Assembly (NCBI RefSeq): GCF_000182925.2
Contig: NC_026505.1
Location: 620,001-684,000 of the forward strand
Length of the DNA: 64,000 nt
Source of the DNA: Neurospora crassa OR74A
Taxonomy: Eukaryota; Ascomycota; Sordariomycetes; Sordariales; Sordariaceae
Direction: 5' to 3'
Shown: positions 26,701 to 37,314 of the stretch, in pieces
How positions within the stretch are numbered: the first letter of the stretch is position 1
Layout: every line of letters begins with the position of its first letter
Position numbers and translations under genes: made by a program
Notes under the pieces: model-generated
Told to the model about the DNA's origin: nothing
Database searches by the model: none
What the model saw: the letters and a program-made list of their open reading frames with translations, nothing else

Positions 26701-27480
26701 CTCTACCAACCTGGTAGGCCTCAAACCATTTGAAGCACATATCAGCGTGGTACCTACCTCCTCGATATCCACTCCTGACATCTTTACACCCACAAGCACC
26801 CCGATGGCTTGTGACTTGTAATGACGGACCAAGCTGTAGGGGTTCAGTTCTTTCCTGGACTGGGTGGTTGGGGAGAAGTTGCAGATGCCCAATATCACAT
26901 CATGCGGGAGCCGGCATGGCCTAGCTGAACCTTTGAGCATCGTTTCATTTGCCAAGGAAAGTGCTCTTGCCAGCCCAGGGCAGTGTAATTCTGCAACCTG
27001 TTGCGGGGAAGTGACTCTGTCTTGCACGTGTATAATCGTTGTATCTTAATATCTCTACTTGTGTGTCCCGGTACCTTTGGAATACTTCTAGGTTGCTTCC
27101 TCTTGCGTCCACGGTGTGCTGGTAGAGGTACCTACCTTTGGAGGAGAAGACGAGGGGCACATTTGCGTGTCAATCCCGGGGCGTACTTGAACGAAACTTC
27201 ACCCAACCATCACTCTCCCGCCAATTCTACCACTCTTTCATTCCATTCCAACACACAGATCTTTTTGAGGTGCACATTCTACCTTACTCGAACTGACTTT
27301 CGTTGCGCCTTCGCTTTTATTTGTATTTGACACCACCATTTTTAATAACACTTCCAAAGAGGAAGGAAGTGGAAGGGAAGTGTATCAACCAGCAGTAGCC
27401 TTCTCATCTTGGTTCGTACTACCGCCAAGAGCAACCTTCGAAACCCGACTTTACCCAACAAAGCCAGCCCACTACTAAGT
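23760..27480. other. spacer without a supported gene
   Basis: Contains a GAAGAAGAC purine tract (24660-24745), a C tract (25074-25090) and several GGTACCT/TACCTCT words (23882-23905, 24027, 24400, 25045, 26750, 27125). Short frames on both strands show no domains. Confidence 0.5.
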
Positions 27481-27867
27481 TGGCGGTCGAGCTCTAGCTA
27501 ACTCCCGCGGTCTCTTGTTGGGTTCCTCTTCGCTACCACTGCGACACCCTACGACGTTCACAAGATCCGACTCCAGGCCGGGGCCCGCAAGGGTGCCATC
27601 CACATCAACACCGGCCTCGGCCTGGGGCGTGAGAGAAAAAAGAGAGGGAGGCTCCCGTAAGTCATTTGTGTCGTTTCCCCGAACTCCCATTTGGAACACA
27701 TTTGCATGTTTGTTGGGCATTATTACCGCTACTATCACCGTCAGCTCAGACGTGCGGCTAACACTTATTTCGTTGACAGCTGCTCCCGAAGCACACCCTA
27801 AGGCCACCGAAGCGGGAAACACTCAGTGGCAACAAGCTTTGTCTGACAGACAATCAATGTTTCGTAG

Positions 27868-27923
27868 GTGGTTATTGTTCAACAACTACAACGCATGTCT
27901 GGAAACAGATTTTCCCACTACGG
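27868..27923 (+). repeat. 56-nt segment duplicated at 30121-30176
   Basis: The two copies run from GTGGTTATTG to CCCACTACGG and differ at three positions; two are C in this copy and T in the other. A second short match, ACCGAAGCGGGAAAC, occurs at 27806-27820 and 28971-28985. The second copy set is therefore split by about 1.1 kb of AT-rich DNA. Confidence 0.8.
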
Positions 27924-28077
27924 CACCGAAGTGGCACTCAGACAGAACTTCTTCAAGATTGACAAGAAGACTAGAGGTACCTTACCTGCCCGGTATGTAA
28001 GCCATACCTCAAGAGATTTTGACTTGACTTTTGGTCTGCGGCACGTCGGCTGACCCGCGCCGGCCTTCTTTGAATGT

Positions 28078-28408
28078 AGTACCACAAAATCAAGCGCGAA
28101 CAGTACGGCATTCTGTTCAATGTTGCCGGCCGAGCGAACAAGGGAAATCTGACCCTTTCCGACTGGACATGTTTCGAAAACCTTCTCGAACAGCAGTCCT
28201 CAGTGGATTCCGACTTCAATGGCCACCGTTCTGCTGTCAAGATGTACTGACGCCTTTCATGGTGTCTGATGAGCGTCCACTTCGCCACCGTAACCCCGGT
28301 GGCGAGGATGAAATCACCTTTCGCCTGTTCGAAAATGAGCACCTCGGCACAGTCAAGTATGATGACTTCCGTCGCCTTTACGAGCTCAACAAGAGCCCGG
28401 ATAGCTGA
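28078..28408 (+). pseudogene. fragment resembling the EF-hand domain of a mitochondrial aspartate/glutamate carrier
   Basis: Two frames read as adjoining parts of the fungal AGC1/aralar N-terminal region as I recall it: YHKIKREQYGILFNVA...LTLSDWTCFENLL (28078-28251, ending in TGA) and EDEITFRLFENEHLGTVKYDDFRRLYELNKSPDS (about 28302-28408, ending in TGA). The two pieces are in different frames, and no six-helix carrier domain follows. The family is a calcium-regulated inner-membrane carrier. A broken or rearranged duplicate is the likely reading. The family match is from memory. Confidence 0.55.
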
Positions 28409-28529
28409 GGCAGCCTGGCTGAGGTCATCCTTCGTTAGGCCAGTTAAAAGAGCCGAGTTAGAAAGATCACTCGCACAGAAGACCTCAGCCAGGCTGCCAA
28501 GATCAGGGGCACACAGGCGAAAGAGGAAG

Positions 28530-28570
28530 AGGAGGAAAGGAGGAGGAGGAGGAGGAGGAGGAGGAGGAGG
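28530..28570. repeat. (GGA)n tract
   Basis: Trinucleotide AGG/GGA repeat of about 13 units, seen directly, just downstream of the carrier-like fragment. Confidence 0.8.
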
Positions 28571-29234
28571 TGGACAAGAAGAGGAAGGACGAGTTGAGCA
28601 AAACGATTGTTTGTACGTGTGTAATTAGTTGATCCACACATGGATCAGTCTTGTATAGAGGGACTTTCTACTTCCAATGGACATGTTCATCACTCATTCT
28701 TCCATGTCCCATGTCTACCTCTAGAGGTGTATTTCTTCTCCGCCTAGGGGCAATATTCAACGACATGGAAAGATTGTTTGGTGTACATGTCTCTATTCTA
28801 GGTCAGAACCTGAATGGATGCCTTTCATCCCTTTGCAAAGGTTGGTTGCTATGCGATATTCATTTAAGCTTGGAAACAGAGGGACCGAACCTTGAAAGAA
28901 CATTATCACACCAAGGCCCCTGAACCTGTGAATAATGGGCCTCACTTTAAATGGTAGGTTTATACAAGTTACCGAAGCGGGAAACCCGGGCTCTAAACAA
29001 GTATTATCTAGCAGACAATACGTGTAAAGAAAACAAGAACTGTTTTTCAAACATTGATTGTCTGTCAAACATTAATTGTCTCTCAAGCCCCTAAAAGTTA
29101 AAAGTATAGGGTATAACCCTCTATACTTTAGTAGTCTTTAATAGTAGCCTTTGGAAGGCAATTTAGAGGTACTACCTCTAAGGTGAAAGATTAGAAAGTC
29201 TTCCGGAATAGCTTCACAAAAAGTTGGTCACGAA

Positions 29235-29316
29235 CAGGAATCGAACACAGGTTACGAGTAATGAAAATGGAAATGAAAATGAAGAACTACTTTATTAACC
29301 GCTTGACTACCATAGC
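29235..29316 (-). mobile_element. tRNA-like unit with A and B boxes (SINE head or dead tRNA)
   Basis: On the minus strand, TAGTCAAGCGG (29309-29299) is a good A box and GTTCGATTCC (29246-29237) a perfect B box core. They span 73 nt, as in a tRNA with an intron or long variable arm. The flanks do not form a T stem or acceptor stem, so it is not a working tRNA. No A tail is seen. Confidence 0.45.
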
Positions 29317-29368
29317 GGAAAAATGCGTTTTGAGACATCCAATGTTTAGGCGGTACCGCCTCGACTTC

Positions 29369-29400
29369 CAATGTTGATTTGACATCCAATGTTGAATCCC
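29369..29400. repeat. left arm of an inverted duplication (partner 29798-29832)
   Basis: ACTTCCAATGTTGATTTGAC and the following CATCCAATGTTGAA are matched in reverse complement at 29798-29832 with one C/T difference. The neighbouring word TATAGGGGGTAAGCGCT (29408-29424) also has an inverted partner at 30075-30091, but in an order that does not fit one simple terminal inverted repeat. Confidence 0.7.
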
Positions 29401-29559
29401 CTATAATATAGGGGGTAAGCGCTATAGAAAAAAAACTTAGTCAAAAAAATTCGAAATTTTTTTTTTCTTTTCTTTTTTTTTTTTTTTTTTTTCCCTTTCT
29501 TTCTTTCTCTTCCTCCAGGCTACCTTTTTCCCTATATAAAGCAAAGGTTTGAAGCAGTT

Positions 29560-29692
29560 TCTTAGAAATAATTTGGCTTAGTAGCCAAGTTGTTAATATA
29601 AGAGTCTTTTTTTCTTAACGTTTTGAGTTCGATTCCTATTGGTAATTAATTTTTCAAAATTGAAAAAAAAAGAAAAAAAAAAAAAAAAAAAC
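29560..29692 (+). mobile_element. SINE-like unit: A box, B box and A tail
   Basis: TGGCTTAGTAG (29574-29584) fits an A box and AGTTCGATTCC (29626-29636) a B box; they span 63 nt. An A tract (29664-29690, one G) follows within 30 nt. A T7 run between the boxes (29607-29613) would stop Pol III, so the copy is probably dead or mutated. Confidence 0.45.
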
Positions 29693-30743
29693 CCGCGGTA
29701 TTACTTCTAAAGGAAGTCTTCTAGAAACCTCTTTACCTTCTAGAAATTAGAAGGTAAGGTACCTAGAAGACTACCTATTTTTTTTTTACTTACAGGGCGT
29801 TCAACATTGGATGTCAAATCAATATTGGAAGTTTTAGTCTGAGACAATGTGATCTTTACATCCATTCCTGGACCCAACATCCAATGTCGAAGGGCGCAGA
29901 TTCCCAGTACGGTACTAAGCTAATTGGTTTTTCTGAAGGAAATGGCTGGTTCTTTCCGTTAATAAATATCGCCGGGGGGGGAGGGGGGGGAGGGGGAGGT
30001 AGGACTTTGAGACTTTGAGAAATTTCGAAATTTGGACCCGACCCGGCTCCAAAACCAAGGATATTATATTACAGCGCTTACCCCCTATAAGAAACATGCA
30101 TTGTTTTTTAAATATTGATTGTGGTTATTGTCCAACAACTACAATGCATGTCTGGAAATAGATTTTCCCACTACGGTAGAACGTTGCTCTTGGGGAAGGT
30201 CGAGACATTGTACGACGAGTGAATATAGATAAAGGGAAGGCAAGTGAATGGTGTTGCATTATTACCATGAAATGGAAACAATAAAGATTGGAGGTGTACA
30301 GGAGATAGTAAGAGACAACGGAACGAAGAACCTTGTTGCAAGTCTGAAGAAGCAGGTGAAAGCTTTTTGCAAGAGATACAGAGCAACTGACCATACAAGA
30401 TAAATTGAAACAACCGGGACTCCTACGATGTTTTTGACCCGGAAAGAAAGAGGAGCAGACATGATACTGGAAAGAAAAGACAGCGGGAAAATCGACGAGC
30501 CGGAAAAAATCAGAGTCTCCAGGGCATATAACTAGGTACCACAGCGGAAATATAGGCAGACTATCAAGGCTTGGGAGGGGGATACAAGGCTAGTTCCAAA
30601 TCTTAGAGCAGATAACTGGCCCAGCCTTGTTGTGAGATCTAGCACTGTTGGTTGAGGGAGGCCCCTGATTGGTCGGATTTAGGTGCAAAATGATAAAAGC
30701 TAAAGACCCCTATAGTAGCCTTCTATCATGGCTACTATAAGGA

Positions 30744-30744
<1 letters not shown>

Positions 30745-30816
<72 letters not shown>

Positions 30817-30975
30817 CTACTTGGGGGTGGGCAGGGGCTCGGATGAAGGTATTCACACTTTCACTTCGGCGAGACTTCTCGCGCGACGGAAAAAAAGCTG
30901 TCTCTAATTGGAATTGAACTAGCAACCACAAGAAAGAGAGCAACGACAGAAACCATTGAGCCACTAGCCCAAATA
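30745..30975 (-). mobile_element. tRNA-derived SINE candidate with long A tail
   Basis: Read on the minus strand: A box TGGCTCAATGG (30963-30953), B box AGTTCAATTCC (30920-30910), a body of about 95 nt, then an A tract of about 63 nt (30814-30752). The two boxes span 54 nt, exactly the spacing in an intron-less tRNA. The B box differs from GGTTCGATTCC at two sites, both consistent with deamination. The head would not fold into a tRNA acceptor stem. The A block resembles that of the tRNA-Lys at 60540. No target-site duplication could be settled. Confidence 0.6.
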
Positions 30976-31900
30976 ATTAATAGAGCTGTTCTTTGTTGCC
31001 TTTGATATAGGGAAATGAGAAGGTGAAAGGGGGGGGGGGGGGGGGTTAAAAAGGAAAGAACGGAGTAGTTTAGCCAATAAGAGCCCTTCCTTGAACAATA
31101 GTGCTAGGGAGCCAACAGTGCTAGATTTCACAACAAGGCTTGTGAAGATTGCAAGCGTTGAACCCCCCAACAAGGCTTGATGCGCTGGTGATTTTCCCGC
31201 TATGGTACGTCTGAAAGAAACGATACTTTCATGGTACATTCAAGGCGCCCCTCTTCGACACGGAAATTATCTAGGTATTTCCAAAAAGTTTCTCGATGTC
31301 GATGCGATCCATTTTCTGGATCCTATGTCCCTTGCATGTCGAAGCGTGTGCCACCAAACGTGATAATACCTAGGTACCAACCGTCGGTAACTCTAGTCCA
31401 GGAAAAAACACTGCTCGCGAAAGCCCCACGGTGACACGGTGCCGCTCCGCGTGCGGTTCAAGGCCTACGGGAGTTTTTCAAGAAGAGCTTCCACTTGTAA
31501 CGGAAACATGCAGTGCACGATATCAACAGGAAAGACACAAGCTAGCTCAACGGAGGCACCGGAAGAAAGAGCGAGCAGTAGCAAGACCAGGAAGATTCCG
31601 TCTTCTGTGTATAGATAGCCCGCATGACCTTGTCAAGTTCGTGCATTCCTCGAATGATTTACGGTCTCGTGAGACTTTGGGCTTCTTGCTCTTTCCTTGA
31701 AAGTTTCCATACCTCTGCCTACCTGACAGCAGAGAGGGGCCGGGTTCTTTGGTGTAAGGTAGGTACTGCTGTACTGGGCAAGCTTAACTTCCCTTTTAGC
31801 TGGAAAGGAAAAAAGTGGAACGGGTGCAGCCTGGCCTGGAAGCAGCGCGAAGGAGAGCCGCCAACTTTGCCTATTTCACCCCACCTTCGCCCCTCGATCT
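30976..31900. other. spacer without a supported gene
   Basis: A G tract at 31029-31045 and mixed-composition DNA. No domain in any short frame. Confidence 0.5.
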
Positions 31901-31967
31901 TCTCACTTTCAATTCAGTCTTCAGCAGAACGAAACATCTTGACAAAAGCATCAACAACCTTTGCTTC

Positions 31968-31968
31968 T

Positions 31969-31997
<29 letters not shown>
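31968..31997. repeat. (CAG)n microsatellite
   Basis: Ten perfect CAG/GCA units seen directly. One reading frame gives polyglutamine, another polyalanine; neither belongs to a supported gene. Confidence 0.9.
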
Positions 31998-32000
<3 letters not shown>

Positions 32001-32515
32001 AAAGCTTCGGCTGCATAGGCCTTCGGGTCATCAGCCTGCTCCGGGTTTGGGACACTGCCGTCATTTGCCTTTGTCAAGGCTGCCTCTACCCACGTCGGCA
32101 ACTCGACTGCCATTGCCACTCACAACGGCGACGAACGCCTCCTCTACAGCCGGAGCATCCCCTCTCCGGTGAGTCCGGCTCCAACGCCGAGACTCCCATC
32201 AAGGGGACTGAGGGCAACAAGGACGACGCGTGACAAGGTCAAATCCCTTTATGGTCAGCGGCTCTGCCAAGGTAAGACCCCTCGACAGAATACAAGACGC
32301 AAACACCATTCCCCAATCGAGATCTCTACGAGAACGAATCGCAAACGCTTGAAAACACGCTGGCCAGACCCCATGTACTCATCTTCATGCGAGTCCGATT
32401 CTGTTCTTCAAACGCCCATCGTTGTCGCACGCCATTGTCTCGCCTCTTTCGTCATCCTCAGCCGTCTCGATGGAGAGGCACATCACCCAGGACATACACT
32501 GACACTCGTGTTACC

Positions 32516-32596
32516 CCCAGTTAGCACACAAGATTCTCAAAAACTACAAGGCTGGCGACATTGTCATTGTGCATGATTACAACATGACGCAAGAGA
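32516..32596 (+). pseudogene. scrap resembling a trehalose-6-phosphate synthase motif
   Basis: After a CCCCCAG acceptor-like site the frame reads LAHKILKNYKAGDIVIVHDYN and then stops. GT20 enzymes have a similar stretch (F-A-x-x-I-...-GD-(I/V)-x-W-(I/V)-HDY), here with Val for Trp. No other part of the enzyme is seen nearby. This is a weak match from memory. Confidence 0.25.
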
Positions 32597-32599
32597 GTT

Positions 32600-35500
32600 G
32601 AGAGACAGACAGCACCCAAACAACAGGAGCGCTACCGAAATGTGCACCACCACCGTCACCATCACTGATGCCAACGGGGTTTCAAATTCGCCATCCGAGG
32701 ACGCCTCAATCTCCTTCGTCAAGAAGATTCCGGCCCGGGAGCTCCATCGCTTCCGACCAACCAGTTGCCATTTCTCGCTGCTGCACCTGCCTTCTCGGCT
32801 TCCCCTCCGATACTACTGGGAGGCGGCAACTTCCCGGCTGGCTGAAAGAGATGTGGTCGTAAGCACCGACAGTTTCTTTTACAGCCCAGTGTTTGAACTC
32901 GAGGCTAACCAGAGGCGTAACAAGCAGCGATGGCTAGAGCCAAAAGCGTTGAGCTGCCGGTGGCACTTCGAGCAAGGGGTGCAGAAACATCGAGGGCGCA
33001 GGATATGGAGGGGAAAATGCATCTTGTGTGAATGGGCAAGAACATGTATGGTCTTGTGGTTCGCTCAATCCAACATAGTTGGCACCTTCCAGGCTGTGCA
33101 CCTCTTTGCTGTACTTGCCGGCGTTGTCCGCTGTCCCGCTGTCCCTTCCATCCTGTTTGGTCTCGATGGTGTTCTACACTGACTGCTAACACTCGACAGC
33201 CGCAGAAGATTCTCCACATCATCTCTTTCATCTTCCCCTTCTCTTTTTGTCTTCTTTACACAGGTCGTTAACTGTTTGCTTCTGCTTCTAGGTTCATTAT
33301 CGTCGCACCGCGTTGCCAACCTCGCTATGTCGCCCCCGCCTAGCGCCGCAGATTACCCAGCCCACCAATCACGAGCTGTCACAGGACCCACTTTCAACGA
33401 CATCTGAACGGCCGCAGCCCCTTTTCGTTGTAAACAAAGCATTTCGGTCGCTGCGAAAGATCGGGAAACAGCGAATTTGGTATCAAAATGACCAGGAAAA
33501 TTGCGATTTCTTTGATCAGGTGGCGGGTAAAGGGGAAAAGTGGGAATATGTAAGGAAACGGGACAAAACATCATGATGTACAACGAACGGCTGTCCAGAT
33601 TGTGTTGGAGTTCTGCTGTGGCGTTTGCGATGGATTTCAGGAACAAAAGACAGCGGAGACATGAGAAAATAGTTGAACGGAAATCCGCAGTACATGGCAG
33701 TGACATAGATTCTTGGTGAATTACACAATGAGATACGGACATTCAAAATACAAGCTTGTACCTAGGGCCGTGTTCGTTCCCGCAGTAGTGCCGTAAGGGA
33801 ATCTCTTCTAACCCTAACCCAAAGCTTTTCTGCCACCAAAAAAATGCCTCCGTTACTGTACTACAGCGGCAACGAACGCGCCCTAGGTATTCATCGAATT
33901 CCCATGATTGACGTGACGGATTGCACTGAACATTGGCGAAGAAAGGTCGCATGAGACACTCGCTGGACATACAATCCAAGTCCACGCTCATCAATTTACA
34001 CCCTTTCAGATTTTATACCAAGTGCTTTCTCATGCTGGTCATGGTAACAATGTGCATTGAAACGTGATTTCCATCGGGCTGTCCACCCTCGCTCTCTGGA
34101 ACGGCAACTCAACATGGGAACATCAGACAAAGACTTGGTGACGGACTGGGTTCTCTGTGCAAACGTATATCAAGCTGATACCATCGATTAAAACATCATT
34201 TCAACCGAAATCACTGGAGCAATCCCTCAGTAGCCTCTTCGACGCGGAGAATCACAGAATGACAGTGAAGCTGTTGACCATCGTAAAATCACGATTAACA
34301 GTGGATCAACTAGTCACGTTCCCGGGCGCAGATTCGTGTTTGAAAACCAGTAAAGCTGGCAACGCCCTTAAATTATAGAAAGTCTTTTTCAGTCAGGTAG
34401 ATAGGTAATCATTCGAATTAGCGCTCCGGCGCACGTTTCCAGCGTGAAGACTGGGAAGATGAATCAAGCTCACGGAATCACCAGAAACAAGCCAAACGGC
34501 CAAATTACTGTGAAAGCGACGTGATAAGTCCAGTGGAAACGACAGGCGTGGAACTTTGTAGCAAGGCATGTCCGATTTACAGCTATAGCTGATGACAGTC
34601 CTACAAGCTTGGATCGCACTGAAATAAAATGATCGGTCTTTCAGCACTCTTCTCCAACGGGCCGTTTCAAATCATGGTATCGTGCGCGCAGAATCTATTG
34701 TGCTTTCAATGTGCACAACACAGAAGTAGTTCTAGATGGTCACTTGCAGATGATTTCTGGTTCGAGGCTGATGAAAACACGATACCTGGATTCCGAGAAG
34801 GAGCTCAACCAGGCCTCACAGCTCACATTTACCCGTGATTCTGCCCACATTAATGTCCGCTTCAAAGTGAACCTCACAGAATCAGCTTTCGATGTATCCA
34901 ACAGCATCGTCACTTGCAAATAGCTTCCGCTTCAACACATATAACAACACAAAACTGAGATTCCCAAGAAGAGCTCAACCAGGGCTCACTTCCCATCTGC
35001 CCATTGCTTGCCCAGTGTTCTCCCAAGCGGTGAAAGAAAGAAGTCAAAGCTCGATGCCGGTACCTGTTTACGTACCTTCCAGCCGGCAACCTGTCGCGTC
35101 ACCGTTCCCAGGGCAAAGCAAACAGTCCAGGCCACAAAACAAAACCACTGACCCACAACAGCTGGTCTGAACTGTTTCGCCAGCCGCCTCAACAGACCAA
35201 AGTTCCTGTTGCTTCCCGTCCCATATCGTCACGTCATCCCTCCACAAGGCCAATGAGATTGTTCCCTCGAGGCTCAAGTCTGTTCACCGCGATTCTCTTG
35301 GTATCTATGACAAATGTATTGCTCCCGTGTGACTCGATATTGTTTTGAGATCCCGTCTTTCTTGCTCAAGATATCTGCAGGTGATGGGACGAGTGACTGT
35401 CCCTTTTGCTCGTCCCATTGTTATCATAGACTTGACAAGTACCGGAGAGGGATCAAATCCTTGTCTTCGACCTTCTCAACCTACCAGAGGGCTGCTTTCT

Positions 35501-36149
35501 CGAGTTTGTATCTCCACAGATACTTGCTCCTGCTCGTACAATTCACAACTCCTGGACTTGTTGAACAACGGGACGAGCAAGTTATTCATCCCCTCCCAAG
35601 CAATTCAAGATGTGAAGAGAACCCCGCAGAAGACTGTCGAGCTCGCCTTTCCCATCCTCGACGAACCAGAGTGCTCCGTTGCCGTAGAGATATTCCCACC
35701 GTGCCTTCGTGACCACAGTGAGTAAACCAGTTGTGGGGCCCTGTCTATCTTCCAGTCGTCGTCTGGTCTTCTTTGCTGCGTTTTGGCTTGGCCCAGGCCG
35801 TCCAGACCGCCCTGCCTTGCGACTGATTCCCTTTTGGGACGGCTGGCAGAGCTGCTTTTGGTTTAGGGTGGGCCCTTTCGGACAGTCTGCCACCGTTGTC
35901 CTGCCAATAAGCAGCCTCGTACAGTTTGTGATTGCACACACAACGTCAGAATCAGTCCGCCTGGCCAACAAATGCTGCGCTCTTCGCCCTACTTTTTCGT
36001 CCCGTCTTCTGAGTCCCCGTCTCGTACGACTGTTTGCTCCCTTCGAGTACTTTCCTTTTGGCTTTCCCCACCGGGAATTTCTATTCAGGAGGACTGATTT
36101 TGTCAGCTGTCGACCCCTCCATCCTCTTCCTCTCTCCCTCCCTCTCCTC
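32600..36149. other. spacer upstream of the snoRNA host gene
   Basis: No supported gene. Fragments of protein-like sequence exist (35345-35720 in one frame), but none belongs to a family I recognise. The last few hundred bases become CT-rich towards the host-gene promoter. Confidence 0.45.
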
Positions 36150-36157
36150 TATTTAAA
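36150..36157 (+). promoter_or_regulatory. TATA-like element of the snoRNA host gene
   Basis: TATTTAAA in a CT-rich stretch, about 200 nt before the first splice donor. The likely start of transcription lies in the pyrimidine-rich DNA that follows; TOP-like starts are known for snoRNA host genes in animals. The placement is inference. Confidence 0.4.
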
Positions 36158-36225
36158 CCCCTCCTCCTTCACCTTTCCCTTCTTCTCAAACCTTCCCTCT
36201 TTCCTCATCTCTTGTCACACTCATC

Positions 36226-36308
36226 TTCCTCCTCCTCCTCCTCCTCCTCCTCCTCCTCCTCCTCCTCCTCCTCCTCCTCTTCTTCTTCTTCTTCTTCTTC
36301 TTCTTCTT
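36226..36308 (+). repeat. (TCC)n then (TTC)n pyrimidine tract in exon 1 or the promoter
   Basis: About 18 TCC units followed by about 10 TTC units, seen directly, ending 43 nt before the first donor. Confidence 0.9.
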
Positions 36309-36380
36309 GTTCATCATCCATCATCGCTCACTTTGAGCTTCACATCTTCAGGTAAGAACAGATACTAGCACGAGCAGACT

Positions 36381-36462
36381 CTCCCATGATGAAAACCAAA
36401 CGATCTGAGCCGTCAGCATTCCGTTGCGGTCTTGATGATACTGCCATTATCTGATTTGGGAA
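36381..36462 (+). ncRNA. box C/D snoRNA, host intron 1
   Basis: C box ATGATGA 36386-36392, D' CTGA 36405-36408, C' TGATGA 36433-36438, D CTGA 36451-36454. Terminal stem CTCCC against GGGAA. Guides are the bases before each D box (CCAAACGAT and GCCATTAT). I found no match to rRNA I can recall. It is paralogous to the unit in intron 2. Confidence 0.85.
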
Positions 36463-36596
36463 AAACACACCTCACCTAACCGGGCATCCTTGTGTTGTCA
36501 AGCAGTTTACTGACGTGTTCTTTTTCTCAGGATCAATCATCATCATCATCATCACCACATCTTCAGGTAAGAACAGATACTAGCACGAGCAGACTC

Positions 36597-36678
36597 TTCC
36601 CATGATGAAAACCAACCTATCTGAGCCGCCAGTATTCCGCTGCGGTCTTGATGATAATGCCAATATCTGATTTGGGAA
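36597..36678 (+). ncRNA. box C/D snoRNA, host intron 2 (paralogue of intron 1)
   Basis: C ATGATGA 36602-36608, D' CTGA 36621-36624, C' TGATGA 36649-36654, D CTGA 36667-36670. Closing stem TTCCC/GGGAA is perfect. Introns 1 and 2 and the 36-nt exon between them are a tandem duplication; boxes are unchanged while both guides differ (CCAACCTAT and GCCAATAT), so the copies may have diverged in target. Confidence 0.85.
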
Positions 36679-36871
36679 AAACACACCTCACCTAACCGGG
36701 CATCCTTGCGTTGTCAAGCAGTTTACTGACGTGTTCTTTTTTCTCAGGATCAATCATCATCATCATCATCATCACCATCACCACTCATTCAGTCTTCAGC
36801 TTGCGACACACACACGAACACACACATTCAGGTAGGTCCAACCCCTACTTAGCTTCATTCTTGCACGGCAG

Positions 36872-37029
36872 AACCCTCATGTGGTGATGATGATAATCCA
36901 TCGGCTCCTTCATGTTGGCTGTGAGGTCGCCCCGCAGTAGCCCAATGCTATTTGCGGAAACCGAGCAGTCACGCTCTCAAACGCGATGCCCCATGGGCGA
37001 GAGTGGGGATGGTACTGACACCACGGGTT
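36872..37029 (+). ncRNA. long C/D-like RNA, host intron 3
   Basis: C box GTGATGA 36884-36890 and D box CTGA 37015-37018, 124 nt apart, closed by AACCC/GGGTT and GTG/CAC. Intron 4 holds a shorter relative with the same stem. Shared inner words are CATCGGCTCCTT and TCAAACGCGATGCC. The size is closer to U14, snR4 or snR45 than to a simple methylation guide, but I cannot assign it. Confidence 0.6.
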
Positions 37030-37191
37030 TTGTTCACTCTTCGTTTTCGGACTTGGTTTGTTTCGTGTTCGGTTTAGCTAACTTCCTTTGCGGTCATCGA
37101 CATCTCAGGTCTTCATCATCGGTCTTCGACTTTTCTTTTCTTCACCTGGTAGGTCCTACTCCTACTTAGCTTTATTCCTTGTGCGCGGCAG

Positions 37192-37314
37192 AACCCCCCA
37201 TGTGACGATGAAGAATACCCATCGGCTCCTTAATGTTGATTCCTCTCTTGTCACGCCTCAAACGCGATGCCTCATGGGCGCGAGGTGGAGATGCCAACAC
37301 TGATGTCACGGGTT
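37192..37314 (+). ncRNA. long C/D-like RNA, host intron 4 (paralogue of intron 3)
   Basis: C-like box ACGATGA 37205-37211 (one base off consensus) and D CTGA 37300-37303, closed by AACCC (37192-37196) and GGGTT (37310-37314). It keeps CATCGGCTCCTT and TCAAACGCGATGCC of the intron 3 unit but lacks about 35 nt in the middle. Confidence 0.55.

Larger units (their letters stand above)
28930..30720. repeat. AT-rich patch of degenerate repeats, RIP-like
   Basis: Base composition falls sharply against both flanks, with long T and A runs (29459-29493, 29664-29690) and many TA steps. It interrupts a duplicated segment whose outer pieces lie at 28971-28985 and 30121-30176. Inside are inverted copies of a CATCCAATGTTGA-bearing segment and two tRNA-promoter-like units. 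In Neurospora such DNA is usually a repeat mutated by RIP (C-to-T at CpA); that is inference here. Confidence 0.7.

Noticed and set aside
27545-27600. YDVHKIRLQAGARKG reading as a mitochondrial carrier motif
   Set aside because: It resembles the carrier motif but lies before the EF-hand fragment, in the wrong order, and is too short to trust.
29235-29316. Functional tRNA gene
   Set aside because: A and B boxes are good, but the T stem and acceptor stem do not pair.
36531-36831. CRISPR-like or tandem repeat array
   Set aside because: The repeats are two intron-exon copies with splice sites and C/D boxes, not repeats with unique spacers; the organism is eukaryotic.
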